From Pseudomonas tensinigenes (GTDB taxonomy: Bacteria; Pseudomonadota; Gammaproteobacteria; Pseudomonadales; Pseudomonadaceae), in NCBI RefSeq assembly GCF_014268445.2, contig NZ_CP077089.1:3093501-3157500 (forward strand): DNA of 64,000 nt, given 5' to 3'. The notes under the pieces are model-generated. The model worked only from the letters and a program-made list of their open reading frames with translations. It made no database searches and was not told where the DNA came from. The position numbers and the translations under genes are program-made. Numbering within the stretch: the first letter of the stretch is position 1; every line of letters starts with the position of its first letter. Below, piece by piece: positions 19,430 to 29,100 of this stretch.

Positions 19430-20452
19430 ATGTTGATTTCAGTGCAAGCCCTGCGTGCGCTGGCCGCGTGGACGGTGGTCTGCCATCACTTCATGCAGAT
19501 TTTCTTCGACTTCCAGGCGCGTGGGCCTATCGGGCAGTTGTTCATCGACAAGGGCGCGGTAGGCGTCGATATCTTCTTCGTCATCAGCGGTCTGGTTATT
19601 TTCCTCTCGACCGAGAACAAACCGCTGCCGCCCGCGCGTTTTCTGTTGTATCGGCTGTTTCGCATTGTCCCGGCGTATTGGCTATACACGCTGTTGATGG
19701 CGCTACTGGTGGTGTTTGCCCAGCCGTTACTGCCGGATCAGACCGTGGATTGGGGCCATCTGCTGTTGTCGTTGCTGTTCATTCCGACTGAGAACCCCGG
19801 CGGCTACGGCCTCTATCCGACGCTGAATGTCGGCTGGACGCTGAATTACGAAATCCTGTTTTACCTGCTGTTCGCCTGGGCGCTGCTGTTTCGCTTGCAG
19901 GTGCGCCTGCTGGTGGTCGCGGCGCTGCTGTTTGCCGTGTGTCAGGCGTGGACCGGGTTTGGCTGGATCAGCGAGTTTTACCGTTCGGACATCGTCTATG
20001 AGTTTCTGCTGGGGATCGGCATCGGCATGCTCTATCGCCGGGGCTGGATCGGCGCGGGACTGTGGCTGCCGCTGGCGGCCATCATCGCGGCGTTGCTGGC
20101 GATTTATCATTGGGCACCGGCGCCGAGGTTGCTCAACTGGGGCGTACCGAGTGCGCTGCTGGTGATGGCGTGTATCTCGCTTGAGCGTTATGTCGAGCGC
20201 AGTCGTGTCCTCAAACTGCTCGGCGATTGCTCGTATTCGGTGTACTTGATGCACGTTCTGGTGCTCTCGGCGGGCGGTTATCTGGCCCGGCGCTACGGCA
20301 TCAATCCGTATTTGATGTTTGTCGTGTGTGCGCTGGCCATCGGCGTCGGCTCCTGGTTGAGCTACGAATGGGTGGAGAAACGCAGCTATCGCTGGCTCAA
20401 GGCGCGGATCGACGGCGGGGCGGACGAGAATCTTTCCCGACAAAAATACTAG
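19430..20452 (+). CDS. Acyltransferase family 3 membrane protein
   Basis: 340 aa from ATG 19430; the adjoining GTG 19427 is a possible start. The family O-acetylates or acylates extracytoplasmic sugars such as O-antigen or exopolysaccharide. The catalytic-type motif SVQALRALAAWTVVCHHF carries the His near residue 20. Then come GVDIFFVISGLVIFL and about ten hydrophobic helices, ending in VEKRSYRWLK. No polysaccharide genes adjoin it, so the acceptor is unknown. Confidence 0.88.
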   Translation: MLISVQALRALAAWTVVCHHFMQIFFDFQARGPIGQLFIDKGAVGVDIFFVISGLVIFLSTENKPLPPARFLLYRLFRIVPAYWLYTLLMALLVVFAQPLLPDQTVDWGHLLLSLLFIPTENPGGYGLYPTLNVGWTLNYEILFYLLFAWALLFRLQVRLLVVAALLFAVCQAWTGFGWISEFYRSDIVYEFLLGIGIGMLYRRGWIGAGLWLPLAAIIAALLAIYHWAPAPRLLNWGVPSALLVMACISLERYVERSRVLKLLGDCSYSVYLMHVLVLSAGGYLARRYGINPYLMFVVCALAIGVGSWLSYEWVEKRSYRWLKARIDGGADENLSRQKY

Positions 20453-21094
<642 letters not shown>

Positions 21095-21112
21095 GGTGTT
21101 CGCTGCGGACAT

Positions 21113-21144
21113 GAAAAACGGCGCCCCGTGAGCGCCGTTTTTTT
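21113..21144 (+). terminator. Intrinsic terminator of nfuA
   Basis: AAAAACGGCGC, loop CCCGTGA, then GCGCCGTTTTTTTA: a GC-rich stem followed by seven T. Confidence 0.88.
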
Positions 21145-21181
21145 ATGGGTGAGTTTTTTATGGATGAAATGTATCGACGCC

Positions 21182-21246
21182 TTCGCGAGCAAGCTCGCTC
21201 CCACATTTGATCGCATTCCAAATGTGGGAGCGAGCCTGCTCGCGAA
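21182..21246. repeat. REP doublet between nfuA and cobM
   Basis: Inverted TTCGCGAGCAAGCTCGCTCC and GTGGGAGCGAGCCTGCTCGC copies, 17 nt apart. Confidence 0.9.
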
Positions 21247-21258
21247 GGGGCCTTTGAT

Positions 21259-21306
21259 CGTTCCCACGCTCTGCGTGGGAATGCAGCCCGGGACGCTCCG
21301 CGTTCC
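21259..21306. repeat. CGTTCCCACGCTCTGCGTGG repeat abutting cobM
   Basis: CGTTCCCACGCTCTGCGTGG followed by GAATGC and GGGACGCTCCGCGTTCC. This is a third repeat family: two GCGT/ACGC hairpins in a row. It ends 3 nt before the stop codon of cobM, so it may act as the 3' end structure of that leftward operon. Confidence 0.7.
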
Positions 21307-21309
21307 AAT

Positions 21310-22056
21310 TTATGGTCTGTAGAGGTGAGCATGCCCGGCGCGATACAACGATGACTCGCTGAACACCTCACTCCCCAAAACGCGACCCACCAGAATCAAC
21401 GCCGTACGCCGAAACCCCTTGGCCTCAACCTTTTCAGCAATATCCGCCAGCGTCCCGACCACCCAATCCTGATCCGGCCACGTCGCCCGGTGAATCACCG
21501 CAATCGGGCAGTCGGCGCCGTAATGCGGCAGCAGTTCCGCCAGAATCTTGGCCAGATGATTGACCCCCAGATGAATCGCCATGGTCGCGCCGTGCTGCGC
21601 CAGACTGCCGAGTTCTTCGCCTGCCGGCATGGCGGTTTTATCGGCATAGCGGGTCAGAATCACACTTTGTGAAACATCCGGCAGGGTCAGTTCCGCGCCG
21701 AGCAACGCGGCACAGGCTGCCGTTGCCGTCACTCCCGGGATGATTTCGAACGGGATATTCAACTCACGCAGATAACGAATCTGCTCACCAATCGCGCCAT
21801 ACAGGCTCGGATCACCGGAATGCACCCGCGCCACATCGTGGCCCTTGGCATGCGCCGTTTTGATCAGTTCGATGATCTGTTCCAGATGCAATTCAGCGCT
21901 GTTGACCACCGTTTCGGCTTGATGGCCGTCGAGCACTGCCGCCGGCACCAACGAGCCTGCGTAGATAATCACCGGGCAACTGCGGATCAGCCGCTGGCCT
22001 TTGACGGTGATCAATTCCGGGTCGCCGGGGCCGGCGCCGATGAAGTAGACGGTCAT
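21310..22056 (-). CDS. cobM: Precorrin-4 C11-methyltransferase
   Basis: 248 aa from ATG 22056 (MTVYFIGAGPGDPELITVKG). SAM-dependent uroporphyrinogen/precorrin methyltransferase family, acting in aerobic corrin ring synthesis. The family motifs are VYFIGAGPGDPELITVKG, CPVIIYAGSLVP, VARVHSGDPSLYGA and PGVTATAACAALLGAELTLP; the segment PGVTA...ELTLPDVSQSVILTR is typical of CobM/CbiF. It is the last gene of the leftward cbtB-cbtA-cobE-cobM unit, 81 nt after cobE. Confidence 0.95.
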   Translation of the reverse strand: MTVYFIGAGPGDPELITVKGQRLIRSCPVIIYAGSLVPAAVLDGHQAETVVNSAELHLEQIIELIKTAHAKGHDVARVHSGDPSLYGAIGEQIRYLRELNIPFEIIPGVTATAACAALLGAELTLPDVSQSVILTRYADKTAMPAGEELGSLAQHGATMAIHLGVNHLAKILAELLPHYGADCPIAVIHRATWPDQDWVVGTLADIAEKVEAKGFRRTALILVGRVLGSEVFSESSLYRAGHAHLYRP

Positions 22057-22137
22057 CGTTGAATCCTGAGTAAAAGAGGGCACGACCGCGTTGCAGATGA
22101 ACAACGCTCATGATCAATGGCGGAGATTATCGGGATT

Positions 22138-22551
22138 TTACGCCGCGCCGGCCAATGCCAACGTTGCCTGAGCGTATTTTTGCCGGGAAATCAGCAGTTT
22201 TGCCGGGGCTTGAATCAGCTGTTCAGCGAGCGCAAGCGCGGCACTTTCGGCGACGCCGTAGCAACCGGTGCGTTCGTAGGCGATCTGCGAATGGTGACTG
22301 AGTCGTTGCTGGTAACTGGCCAATTCCTCGCTGCTGAAGTACAGCAAGGGCAGGGCCAGTTGTGCAGCAAGCTCTTGCAGACCCGGCTCGTCGCGCTTCA
22401 AGTCGATGCTGGCCAAGGCCTTGACCGCTTCAAGGTCGATGCGATGGGCCTGCAATGCCTGATCGAGTAACGCGCGCAGCGTGCTGGCCGGACAGCCGCG
22501 CTGGCAGCCCAGACCGACCACGAAGGTCGGCGCTGCGCGGTCATCGGTCAT
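22138..22551 (-). CDS. cobE: Cobalamin biosynthesis protein CobE (CbiG C-terminal-like)
   Basis: 137 aa from ATG 22551, which overlaps the cbtA TGA (ATGA), so it is translationally coupled. CobE/GbiG-C proteins start VVGLGCQRGCPASTLRALL as here, and continue KALASIDLKRDEPGLQELA, then GCYGVAESAALALA near the C-terminus. In the aerobic pathway CobE is linked to the cobG/cobM step region, but its exact biochemical role is not settled. Alternative upstream starts would run deep inside cbtA. Confidence 0.88.
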   Translation of the reverse strand: MTDDRAAPTFVVGLGCQRGCPASTLRALLDQALQAHRIDLEAVKALASIDLKRDEPGLQELAAQLALPLLYFSSEELASYQQRLSHHSQIAYERTGCYGVAESAALALAEQLIQAPAKLLISRQKYAQATLALAGAA

Positions 22552-23246
22552 GCGTGGTATTGGCCAGCGCTTTTGCGGCGGAACAACCAGGCGCTGATCA
22601 GGCCCAGGGCCAGCCAGAACACCACGTTGGTCAACTGCGAAGCAATTTTGAACTGGGCTTCCAATGCCTCGGGAGCGAGCATCGAATGCACTTGCGGCTG
22701 TGGCGCGCCGATCACGTGCGGCACCGCGAGAATGGCGACACCAAGGATCTTCATCAGCCAGTGACGGCTGAACGCGATCAGCGACAGGCCGACAGCGGTC
22801 GAAGCGGCGGTGCCGATCCACCACATCTGGCGTGAAGCCAGATCAGCAGCGGCAGTGCCCGGCAATTCAGGTGGCAGGCCCATCGTCGGTGCCAGTACGA
22901 ATGTCGCGTAACCAGCCAGGCCCCAGAGCAAGCCTTGCGAGGTTTTGGTCGGTGCGCGCAGGGTGTAGAGGCCAGCGAGCATCAGGGCGAAACCCACCGC
23001 AACCACCAGATTGCCGCCTGTGGTCGAGACCACGCGCTGCCAGCCGTCTTCCGGCTCCCAGGCCTCGGCATCGTGGGTGTGCGCAGCCACGCCAGCGGCG
23101 TGTTCGTGAACCGCCACCGGCTCGGACTTCTCGAAGGTTTCCGCCTGCAGAATCAGCGGCGAGACCCAAAAGCTTTGCAGCAGGGTGAGGAGCAGGGCGG
23201 CCAGCAGACCGGTGAAACCTGCGGTTTGCGCAATACGCTTGATCAT
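22548..23246 (-). CDS. cbtA: Cobalt transporter subunit CbtA
   Basis: 232 aa from ATG 23246 (MIKRIAQTAG). Predicted cobalt transporter with five or so membrane helices. It begins with the CbtA motif GFTGLLAALLLTLLQSFWVSPLILQAE. A His-containing periplasmic loop (VHEHAAGVAAHTHDAEAWEP) and the later PTMGLPPELPG and RQMWWIGTAAST motifs follow. The family sits behind B12 riboswitches in proteobacteria. It is preceded by cbtB at 11 nt. Confidence 0.93.
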   Translation of the reverse strand: MIKRIAQTAGFTGLLAALLLTLLQSFWVSPLILQAETFEKSEPVAVHEHAAGVAAHTHDAEAWEPEDGWQRVVSTTGGNLVVAVGFALMLAGLYTLRAPTKTSQGLLWGLAGYATFVLAPTMGLPPELPGTAAADLASRQMWWIGTAASTAVGLSLIAFSRHWLMKILGVAILAVPHVIGAPQPQVHSMLAPEALEAQFKIASQLTNVVFWLALGLISAWLFRRKSAGQYHA

Positions 23247-23257
23247 GTCGACAGGTC

Positions 23258-23455
23258 TCAGTGGCACGGGAACGCGGCGCTGTGGCGGGTATCGTGGGCG
23301 GCGTTGTGCACCGCTTCGATGTGCGAGAAACCGGCGAAGTAGACCAGGCTGGCACCAAGGATCGACGCGAAGATCGCGGCGGTCAGGCGTTGGCTCAGGG
23401 TGGCGGTGCTGGAAATTTTGTCCGTGTTACTGCCGGTGCTGCTGATGATCGACAT
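23258..23455 (-). CDS. cbtB: Cobalt transporter subunit CbtB
   Basis: 65 aa from ATG 23455 (MSIISSTGSNTDKISS). One membrane helix (AAIFASILGASLVYFAGF) is followed by a His-rich C-terminus (SHIEAVHNAAHDTRHSAAFPCH), which fits metal binding. It is the first gene behind the leftward cobalamin riboswitch and is paired with CbtA. The frame is open upstream into the riboswitch, but the ATG chosen has AGGGAAGC upstream. Confidence 0.92.
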   Translation of the reverse strand: MSIISSTGSNTDKISSTATLSQRLTAAIFASILGASLVYFAGFSHIEAVHNAAHDTRHSAAFPCH

Positions 23456-23585
23456 GGCGCTTCCCTCTGGAATGTCAGTGGGTGAATCGAGCGCATGAAA
23501 ACCCCTGCGGGTCGGGCTCGCAGAGGTTCGAACAGCGCCCGCCCACCGCGGGTTTGTTATGTTCAGCGACGCACAAATGCGGGCT

Positions 23586-23785
23586 GTGTGTTGCGGGCCG
23601 GTCTCCGGGCTCACGAGGGGTTGGCGTCAGGCCGACCTGCAAGCGTCACCTTCCCATGCCTTGTTGGCACAGTGGTTTTGACGCTTCGCTCGCTTACCGT
23701 TGCGGGGGCAGCACCGGACTGACATGGGCTTGAGTAAAGCACATGATTCACCGGTTTCCCGTTTCACCCTGTGAAGGGCACCCGT
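23586..23785 (-). ncRNA. Cobalamin riboswitch controlling cbtB-cbtA-cobE-cobM
   Basis: On the minus strand the order is GGTGCC...ACGGGAAACCGGTGAATC, GCTGCCCCCGCAACGGTAAG, CCACTGTG, GGCATGGGAAGGTGACGC, and GTGAGCCCGGAGACCGGCC. These are the conserved boxes of the adenosylcobalamin riboswitch (Rfam Cobalamin). It ends about 130 nt before the cbtB ATG. Family knowledge: effector binding lowers expression of cobalt uptake and B12 synthesis. Confidence 0.95.
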
Positions 23786-23834
23786 AACAAGTTGTGTAGG
23801 AGAGCATGGGGGTGGGGTTTTGGTCAATTTTTGG

Positions 23835-24100
23835 GTGAATATCCGTTGCTGCGGGTGTGGCTGATTACGGTTCCGCCCTTACGGCGGGTCACTTTTGGCA
23901 AACGCCCCAAAAGTAACCAAAAGGTCTTCGCCCTGACGTTCGGCCCGCTCGCTAAAGCTCGGGGTTCCTTCGCTCCGGGATCGATCCGGGCGCAGCGTCT
24001 CCGGTTTGCTTCGCTGCACCTCCTCTCGCTGTGTTTGGCTGCGCCAAACGGTCGCTGCGCTCCCACCCCCGGATCAATCCCTCCACTCAGCCTGCCGACG
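23835..24100 (+). repeat. Long intergenic repeat, left arm (inverted relative to 24497-24755)
   Basis: It carries ATATCCGTTGCTGCGG, GGTTCCGCCCTTACGGCGGG, AAAGTAACCAAAA, GGTTTGCTTCGCTGCACC, CCTCTCG and CCCCGGAT in this order. All reappear as reverse complement in the same order in the right arm. The arms are clearly homologous but diverged. No terminal repeats or transposase were seen. Confidence 0.75.
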
Positions 24101-24188
24101 GGCTCCAAGATCAAAAGCAGGCGAGCTGACACTCGGCCTATTGAGTGGTGAGGAGCGGGTGTTGGACTTTGGTTTTGTGGTGGATGTG

Positions 24189-24440
24189 CCCCTCACCCCA
24201 GCCCTCTCCCGAGGGAGAGGGAGCCGATTTGTGGGCTTTTCAAAATCTGAGTTCGACTCGGTATTGCACGTCGGCGTAGCTCTCCCAAACACCCCGATCA
24301 GTCCCCCTAACCTCATGGATAGGGGGCCGATTTTTTTGCTTTTTTGAGCCTGAGTTCAACGCGGTATCGCACGTCGGCGTACCTCGCCCAAACAACTCGA
24401 TCAGTCCCCTCTCCCTCCGGGAGAGGGCTAGGGTGAGGGG
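24189..24440. repeat. Palindromic CCCTCACCCTAGCCCTCTCCC element, double copy
   Basis: Begins CCCCTCACCCCAGCCCTCTC, then GAGGGAGAGGG, a middle segment GAGTTCGACTCGGTATTGCA with CGTCGGCGTA, and ends CTCCCTCCGGGAGAGGGCTA GGGTGAGGGG as the complement of the beginning. The middle segment is present twice. Related elements are at 30045-30200 and 40679-40893. Confidence 0.78.
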
Positions 24441-24496
24441 CTTTTGATCTGGCTTTGGCTCTTGATCTGGCTTTTGATCTGGCTTTTTTGCCCCTT

Positions 24497-24755
24497 CGGC
24501 AGGCCGAGCGAAGGTGTTCATCCGGGGTTAGGCGCGCAGCGCCGTTCGACGAAGTCGAACACATCGAGAGGAGGTGCAGCGAAGCAAACCGTAGGCGATG
24601 CCCCCGGATGGACACCGTAGCGAGGGAACACTGAGCCTCAGCGAAGTGCCGTACGCCGGGGCAAGCCTTTTTGGTTACTTTTTCGGCGTCTGGAAAAAGT
24701 GACCCGCCGTAAGGGCGGAACCCTAAGTAGCCGTTGCCGCAGCAACGGATATACC
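24497..24755 (-). repeat. Long intergenic repeat, right arm
   Basis: Reverse-complement homologue of 23835-24100: read on the minus strand it gives ATATCCGTTGCTGCGG, GGTTCCGCCCTTACGGCGGG, AAAGTAACCAAAA, GGTTTGCTTCGCTGCACC and CCCCGGATG in order. Confidence 0.75.
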
Positions 24756-24799
24756 CCCAATCCAAACATTGACCCATAACCACACCATGCGTAGCCTTG

Positions 24800-24992
24800 C
24801 GCTTTCGAGGTTCTTTGGCCGCTGCCGAAGCTAAGAAGGGAACGCGGTCAATGCCGCGGCTGCCCCCGCAACTGTGAACGGTGATGTTCGCTGCCACGCC
24901 ACTGCCAGCTCAACCCATGAGCCAGCGGGAAGGCGCAGCGAATGCCAGGCCCAGCGCCTGAACACCGTCAGCCAGGAGACCTGCCTCGTCAC
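24800..24992 (+). ncRNA. Cobalamin riboswitch controlling cobW-cobN-chlD
   Basis: Plus-strand boxes: CTAAGAAGGGAACGCGGT, GGCTGCCCCCGCAACTGTGA, GCCACTG, GAGCCAGCGGGAAGGCG and GTCAGCCAGGAGACCTGCC. This is the full set for the cobalamin riboswitch. It ends about 110 nt before the cobW ATG. Confidence 0.95.
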
Positions 24993-25101
24993 AGATTCTC
25001 ACTACAACCGGGCGGGGTGATCCGGTGGCGAACTCTCCGGGCACGCACGTGCGCTGCCGGTTCTCGTCCCGTATGCCCGCCGCTTGCCAAAGGGCATACC
25101 G

Positions 25102-26175
25102 ATGAAAACACTGGCCAAACTACCCGTCACCATCGTCACCGGCTTCCTCGGTTCGGGCAAAACCACGCTGCTGCGGCACATGCTCGACAACGCTCAGGGC
25201 CGTCGTATCGCGGTAATCGTCAACGAGTTTGGCGAGTTGGGCATTGACGGTGAAATCCTCAAGCAATGCACCATCGGTTGCACCGAAGAAGAAGCCACCG
25301 GCCGCGTTTACGAACTGGCCAACGGCTGCCTGTGCTGCACCGTTCAGGAAGAATTCTTCCCGGTGATGCGCGAGCTGGTTGCGCGTCGCGGCGACCTCGA
25401 CCACATCCTCATCGAAACCTCGGGTCTGGCCCTGCCAAAACCGCTGGTGCAAGCCTTCCAGTGGCCGGAAATCCGCAGCGCCTGCACCGTTGACGCAGTG
25501 ATCACCGTGGTCGACAGCCCGGCCGTGGCCGCTGGCACCTTCGCTGCATTCCCGGATCAGGTCGATGCCCAGCGCAAACTCGATCCGAACCTCGACCACG
25601 AATCGCCGCTGCACGAACTGTTCGCCGACCAACTGGCCAGCGCCGACCTGGTAATCCTCAACAAGGCCGACCAGACCAGCCCTGAAGATCTCGCTCGCGT
25701 TCGCGCTGAAGTCGCCGAAGAGCTGCCACCGGCGGTGAAAATCATCGAAGCCAGCAACGGTCGTCTGCCACTGGACGTGTTGATCGGCCTCGGCGCCGGT
25801 TCCGAAGAACACATCGACAGCCGTCACAGCCATCATGATCACCACCACGGTGAAGGCGATGACGACCACGATGACCACGATCACGACGCCTTCGATTCGA
25901 TCTCCATCGAATTGCCGCAAGCCGACGAAAGCCTGCTGCTCGACGCCCTGACGCAACTGGTGGTCAAGCACGGCATCCTCCGTGTCAAAGGTTTCGCCGC
26001 CATTCCAAACAAGCCGATGCGCCTGTTGATCCAGGGCGTGGGCACGCGTTTCGACAAGCATTTCGACCGTCAGTGGGGCGCCGATGAAGCGCGCGTGACG
26101 CGTCTGGTGTTGATCGGTCAGGAACTCGACGCCGCCCAACTCGAAGCGCAACTGCGCGCTGCGCTCAGCGTTTAA
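25102..26175 (+). CDS. cobW: CobW, G3E-family GTPase of cobalamin synthesis
   Basis: 357 aa from ATG 25102 (MKTLAKLPVTIVTGFLGSGK). The P-loop is GFLGSGKTT at about residues 14-22. The metal motif CLCC lies in ANGCLCCTVQEEF, and NKAD serves base recognition. A His/Asp-rich stretch (HSHHDHHH followed by DDDHDDHDHD) spans about 238-260. CobW proteins are thought to deliver Co(II) to the CobN chelatase complex. The C-terminal CobW_C domain (KGFAAIPNKPMRLLIQGVG) is complete. The stop is 3 nt before the cobN ATG. Confidence 0.96.
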   Translation: MKTLAKLPVTIVTGFLGSGKTTLLRHMLDNAQGRRIAVIVNEFGELGIDGEILKQCTIGCTEEEATGRVYELANGCLCCTVQEEFFPVMRELVARRGDLDHILIETSGLALPKPLVQAFQWPEIRSACTVDAVITVVDSPAVAAGTFAAFPDQVDAQRKLDPNLDHESPLHELFADQLASADLVILNKADQTSPEDLARVRAEVAEELPPAVKIIEASNGRLPLDVLIGLGAGSEEHIDSRHSHHDHHHGEGDDDHDDHDHDAFDSISIELPQADESLLLDALTQLVVKHGILRVKGFAAIPNKPMRLLIQGVGTRFDKHFDRQWGADEARVTRLVLIGQELDAAQLEAQLRAALSV

Positions 26176-26178
26176 GCC

Positions 26179-29100
26179 ATGCACCTGCTCAGGACCCAGC
26201 CCGGCGGTTTCGTCTCGGATGACAACATTGCCGACCTTGGCCAAACCCCCGCCGAGCTGGTGATCCTGTGCAGCGGCGACTCCAGCCTCGCGCTGCTCGC
26301 CGAAGCGGCGCAGCAGTTGCCGGAAGATTATCCGAGCCTGCGTCTGGCCAATCCGATGCAGGTGCAGAATCACGCTTCGGTCGATCTGTACGTCGATGAA
26401 GTGCTGCGCCACGCCAAGGTGATCCTGATTTCGCTGCACGGTGGCATCGCCTATTGGCGCTATGGCGTCGAGCGTCTGATCGAGTTGTCCGAGCGTGGTG
26501 TGCAGGTGATTCTGGTACCGGGCGATGACCGTCCCGATCCGGAGCTCAGCGACTTGAGCACCGTCAACGCGGTGGATCGTGATCGACTCTGGCAGTTCCT
26601 GCGTCAGGGCGGTCTGGGCAATGCGCTGGATTTTTTCCGTTGTCTGGCCAACCGTTGGCTCGCCCGTGATTACGCTTGGGAAGAACCGCAGACTCTGCCG
26701 CGCACGGCGATTTACCACCCGAACAAAACCAGCGCCGCACTGAGTGACTGGCAAGCCGAATGGCTGCCGGAAAACCCGGTGGCGGCGGTGCTGTTTTACC
26801 GCTCGCATTTGCAAGCGGCGAACACCGCGTTCATCGATGTTTTCTGCCAGCGCTTGCAGGCGGCGGGGCTGAATCCGCTGCCGATCGCCGTGGCCAGTCT
26901 GAAAGAACCCGGCTGCTTGGTGGTGGTCGAGGATTGGCTGGACGAAGTCGAGGCGAGGGTGATTCTCAACACCACCGGTTTCGCCCAATCCAGCCCTGAA
27001 GCACCGCACTTGCGACCGTTTCGCCGCAATATTCCGGTGATTCAAGCGATTTGCGCGCAAGACAACGAGCCCGGTTGGCGCGACAGCGAGCAAGGCCTCG
27101 GCCCGCGCGATCTGGCGATGCATATTGCCTTGCCGGAGCTCGACGGGCGCATCATCAGCCGACCGATCAGCTTCAAGGATCTCGCTTGGCGCAGTGAGCG
27201 CAGTCAGTCCGATGTGGTCTGCTATCGCGCGCAGCCTGAGCGCATGGATTTTGTCGCTGAACTGGCAAGGCGCTGGATCAATCTGGCGCGGGTGCCAAAT
27301 GGCGAAAAACGCATCGCGCTGATTCTCGCCAACTACCCGACCCGCGATGGGCGCATCGGCAACGGCGTCGGTCTCGACACGCCGGCAGCAGCGCTGAATA
27401 TCCTTCGCGCGTTGCAGGCTGAGGGTTATCCCATTGCGGCCGAACTGCCGGGCAGCGGCACCGAGTTGATCCAGCAATTGCTCGGTGGCGTCAGCAACGA
27501 TCTCGACACGATTGATCTGCGCCCGTGCCAGCAAAGCCTGGCGATGGACGCTTACCTGACGATGTTCAACGCGCTGCCTGAGGCCAATCGCAGCGCCGTG
27601 ATAGAGCGCTGGGGTACGCCAGAAAACGATCCGATGTGCCGCGACGGGCGCATGATGATCGCCGGCATTCGCTTCGGCCTGACCTTCGTCGGCATTCAAC
27701 CGGCGCGTGGTTATCAGGTTGACCCGAGCGCGGTCTATCACGACCCGGATCTGGTGCCGCCGCATGCTTATCTGGCGTTCTATTTCTGGTTGCGCAACAC
27801 CTACGGCGCCCACGGCGTGATTCACGTCGGCAAGCACGGCAACCTCGAATGGCTGCCGGGCAAAGGCGTCGGGCTTTCGGAAAACTGCTGGCCGGATGCG
27901 TTGCTCGGGCCGCTGCCGAATATCTACCCGTTTATCGTCAACGACCCGGGTGAGGGCGCGCAGGCCAAACGACGCACCCAAGCGGTAATCATCGACCACC
28001 TGATGCCACCGCTGACCCGTGCCGAAACCTACGGCCCGCTGCGCAATCTGGAACTGCTGGCCGACGAGTATTACGAAGCGCAACTGCTCGATCCGCGCCG
28101 CGCCCGCGAGTTGCAGCGCGACATTCTGCAATTGGTGCGCGAGACGCAGATCGATCGTGAATTGCAGCTTGATGCCGGGCTGGATAGTGACGCCGATGCG
28201 GCGATCTGGTTGCCGCGCCTCGATACGTATTTGTGTGATTTGAAGGAATCGCAGATTCGCGACGGGCTGCACATTTTTGGTGAGTCGCCGAGCGGGCGAT
28301 TGCGCATTGATACGTTGCTGGCGTTGCTGCGCATTCCACGCGGAGACGGGAAAGGCGCGCAGTCGAGTCTGCTGCGCGCACTGGCCAAAGCATTCGAACT
28401 CGGTTTCGATCCACTCGATTGCGCGCTAGCCGATCCATGGACAGGGCCGCGTCCCGAGGCGCTGCAATCGCAAAGCGAGGAAGTCTGGCGCACTGCCGGC
28501 GACACCCGCGAACGCCTGGAACTGTTTGCTTCGAACCTAATCTCCCAAAAACTACAAATCCCCTGTAGGAGTGAGCCTGCTCGCGATAGCGGAGTGTCAG
28601 CCAACATTGATTTAACTGAAACACCGCCATCGCGAGCAGGCTCACTCCTACAAGGACCGCGTTGGGCTGAAGTCAGTGCGATTATCGACAACTTGCGCGA
28701 AGTCGTCGCCCCACGCCTCGATGCTTGCGGCCCCGCCGAAATGCGCGGCCTGCTCGACGCCCTCAGTGGTCGCTTCGTCCCCGCCGGCCCGAGCGGCGCG
28801 CCCAGCCGTGGTCGCCTCGACGTGTTACCGACCGGCCGCAATTTCTACTCGGTCGACGTACGCAACCTGCCGACCACCACCGCGTGGCGCATCGGTTTCC
28901 AGTCAGCGACGTTGATTCTTGAGCGACACCTGCAAGACCACGGCGATCACCTGCGCCAGCTCGGATTATCCGTGTGGGGCACCGCGACCATGCGCACCGG
29001 CGGTGACGACATCGCCCAGGCCATGGCGCTGATGGGCGTACGCCCGGTATGGGCCACCGGCAGTCAGCGCGTCGATGATTTCGAGATCCTGCCGCTGAGC

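Larger units (their letters stand above)
23786..24799. other. Non-coding spacer between two divergent B12 riboswitches
   Basis: About 1 kb without a believable gene. It must contain the promoters for the two divergent riboswitch transcripts, near its two ends. The rest is repeats: two inverted arms (about 23835-24100 and 24497-24755) flanking palindromic CCCTCTCCC elements (24189-24440). Short frames over these arms have no start signals or family features and match the repeat structure, so I treat them as non-coding. Confidence 0.7.

Noticed and set aside
23771..24897. Several 80-190 codon frames in the spacer between the B12 riboswitches
   Set aside because: They run through inverted repeats and riboswitch sequence and mirror each other in the two arms; no start signals or domains.
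25120..28272. A 1050-codon frame on the - strand across cobW and cobN
   Set aside because: It spans two well-supported genes on the + strand and carries no family features; it is codon-bias shadow.
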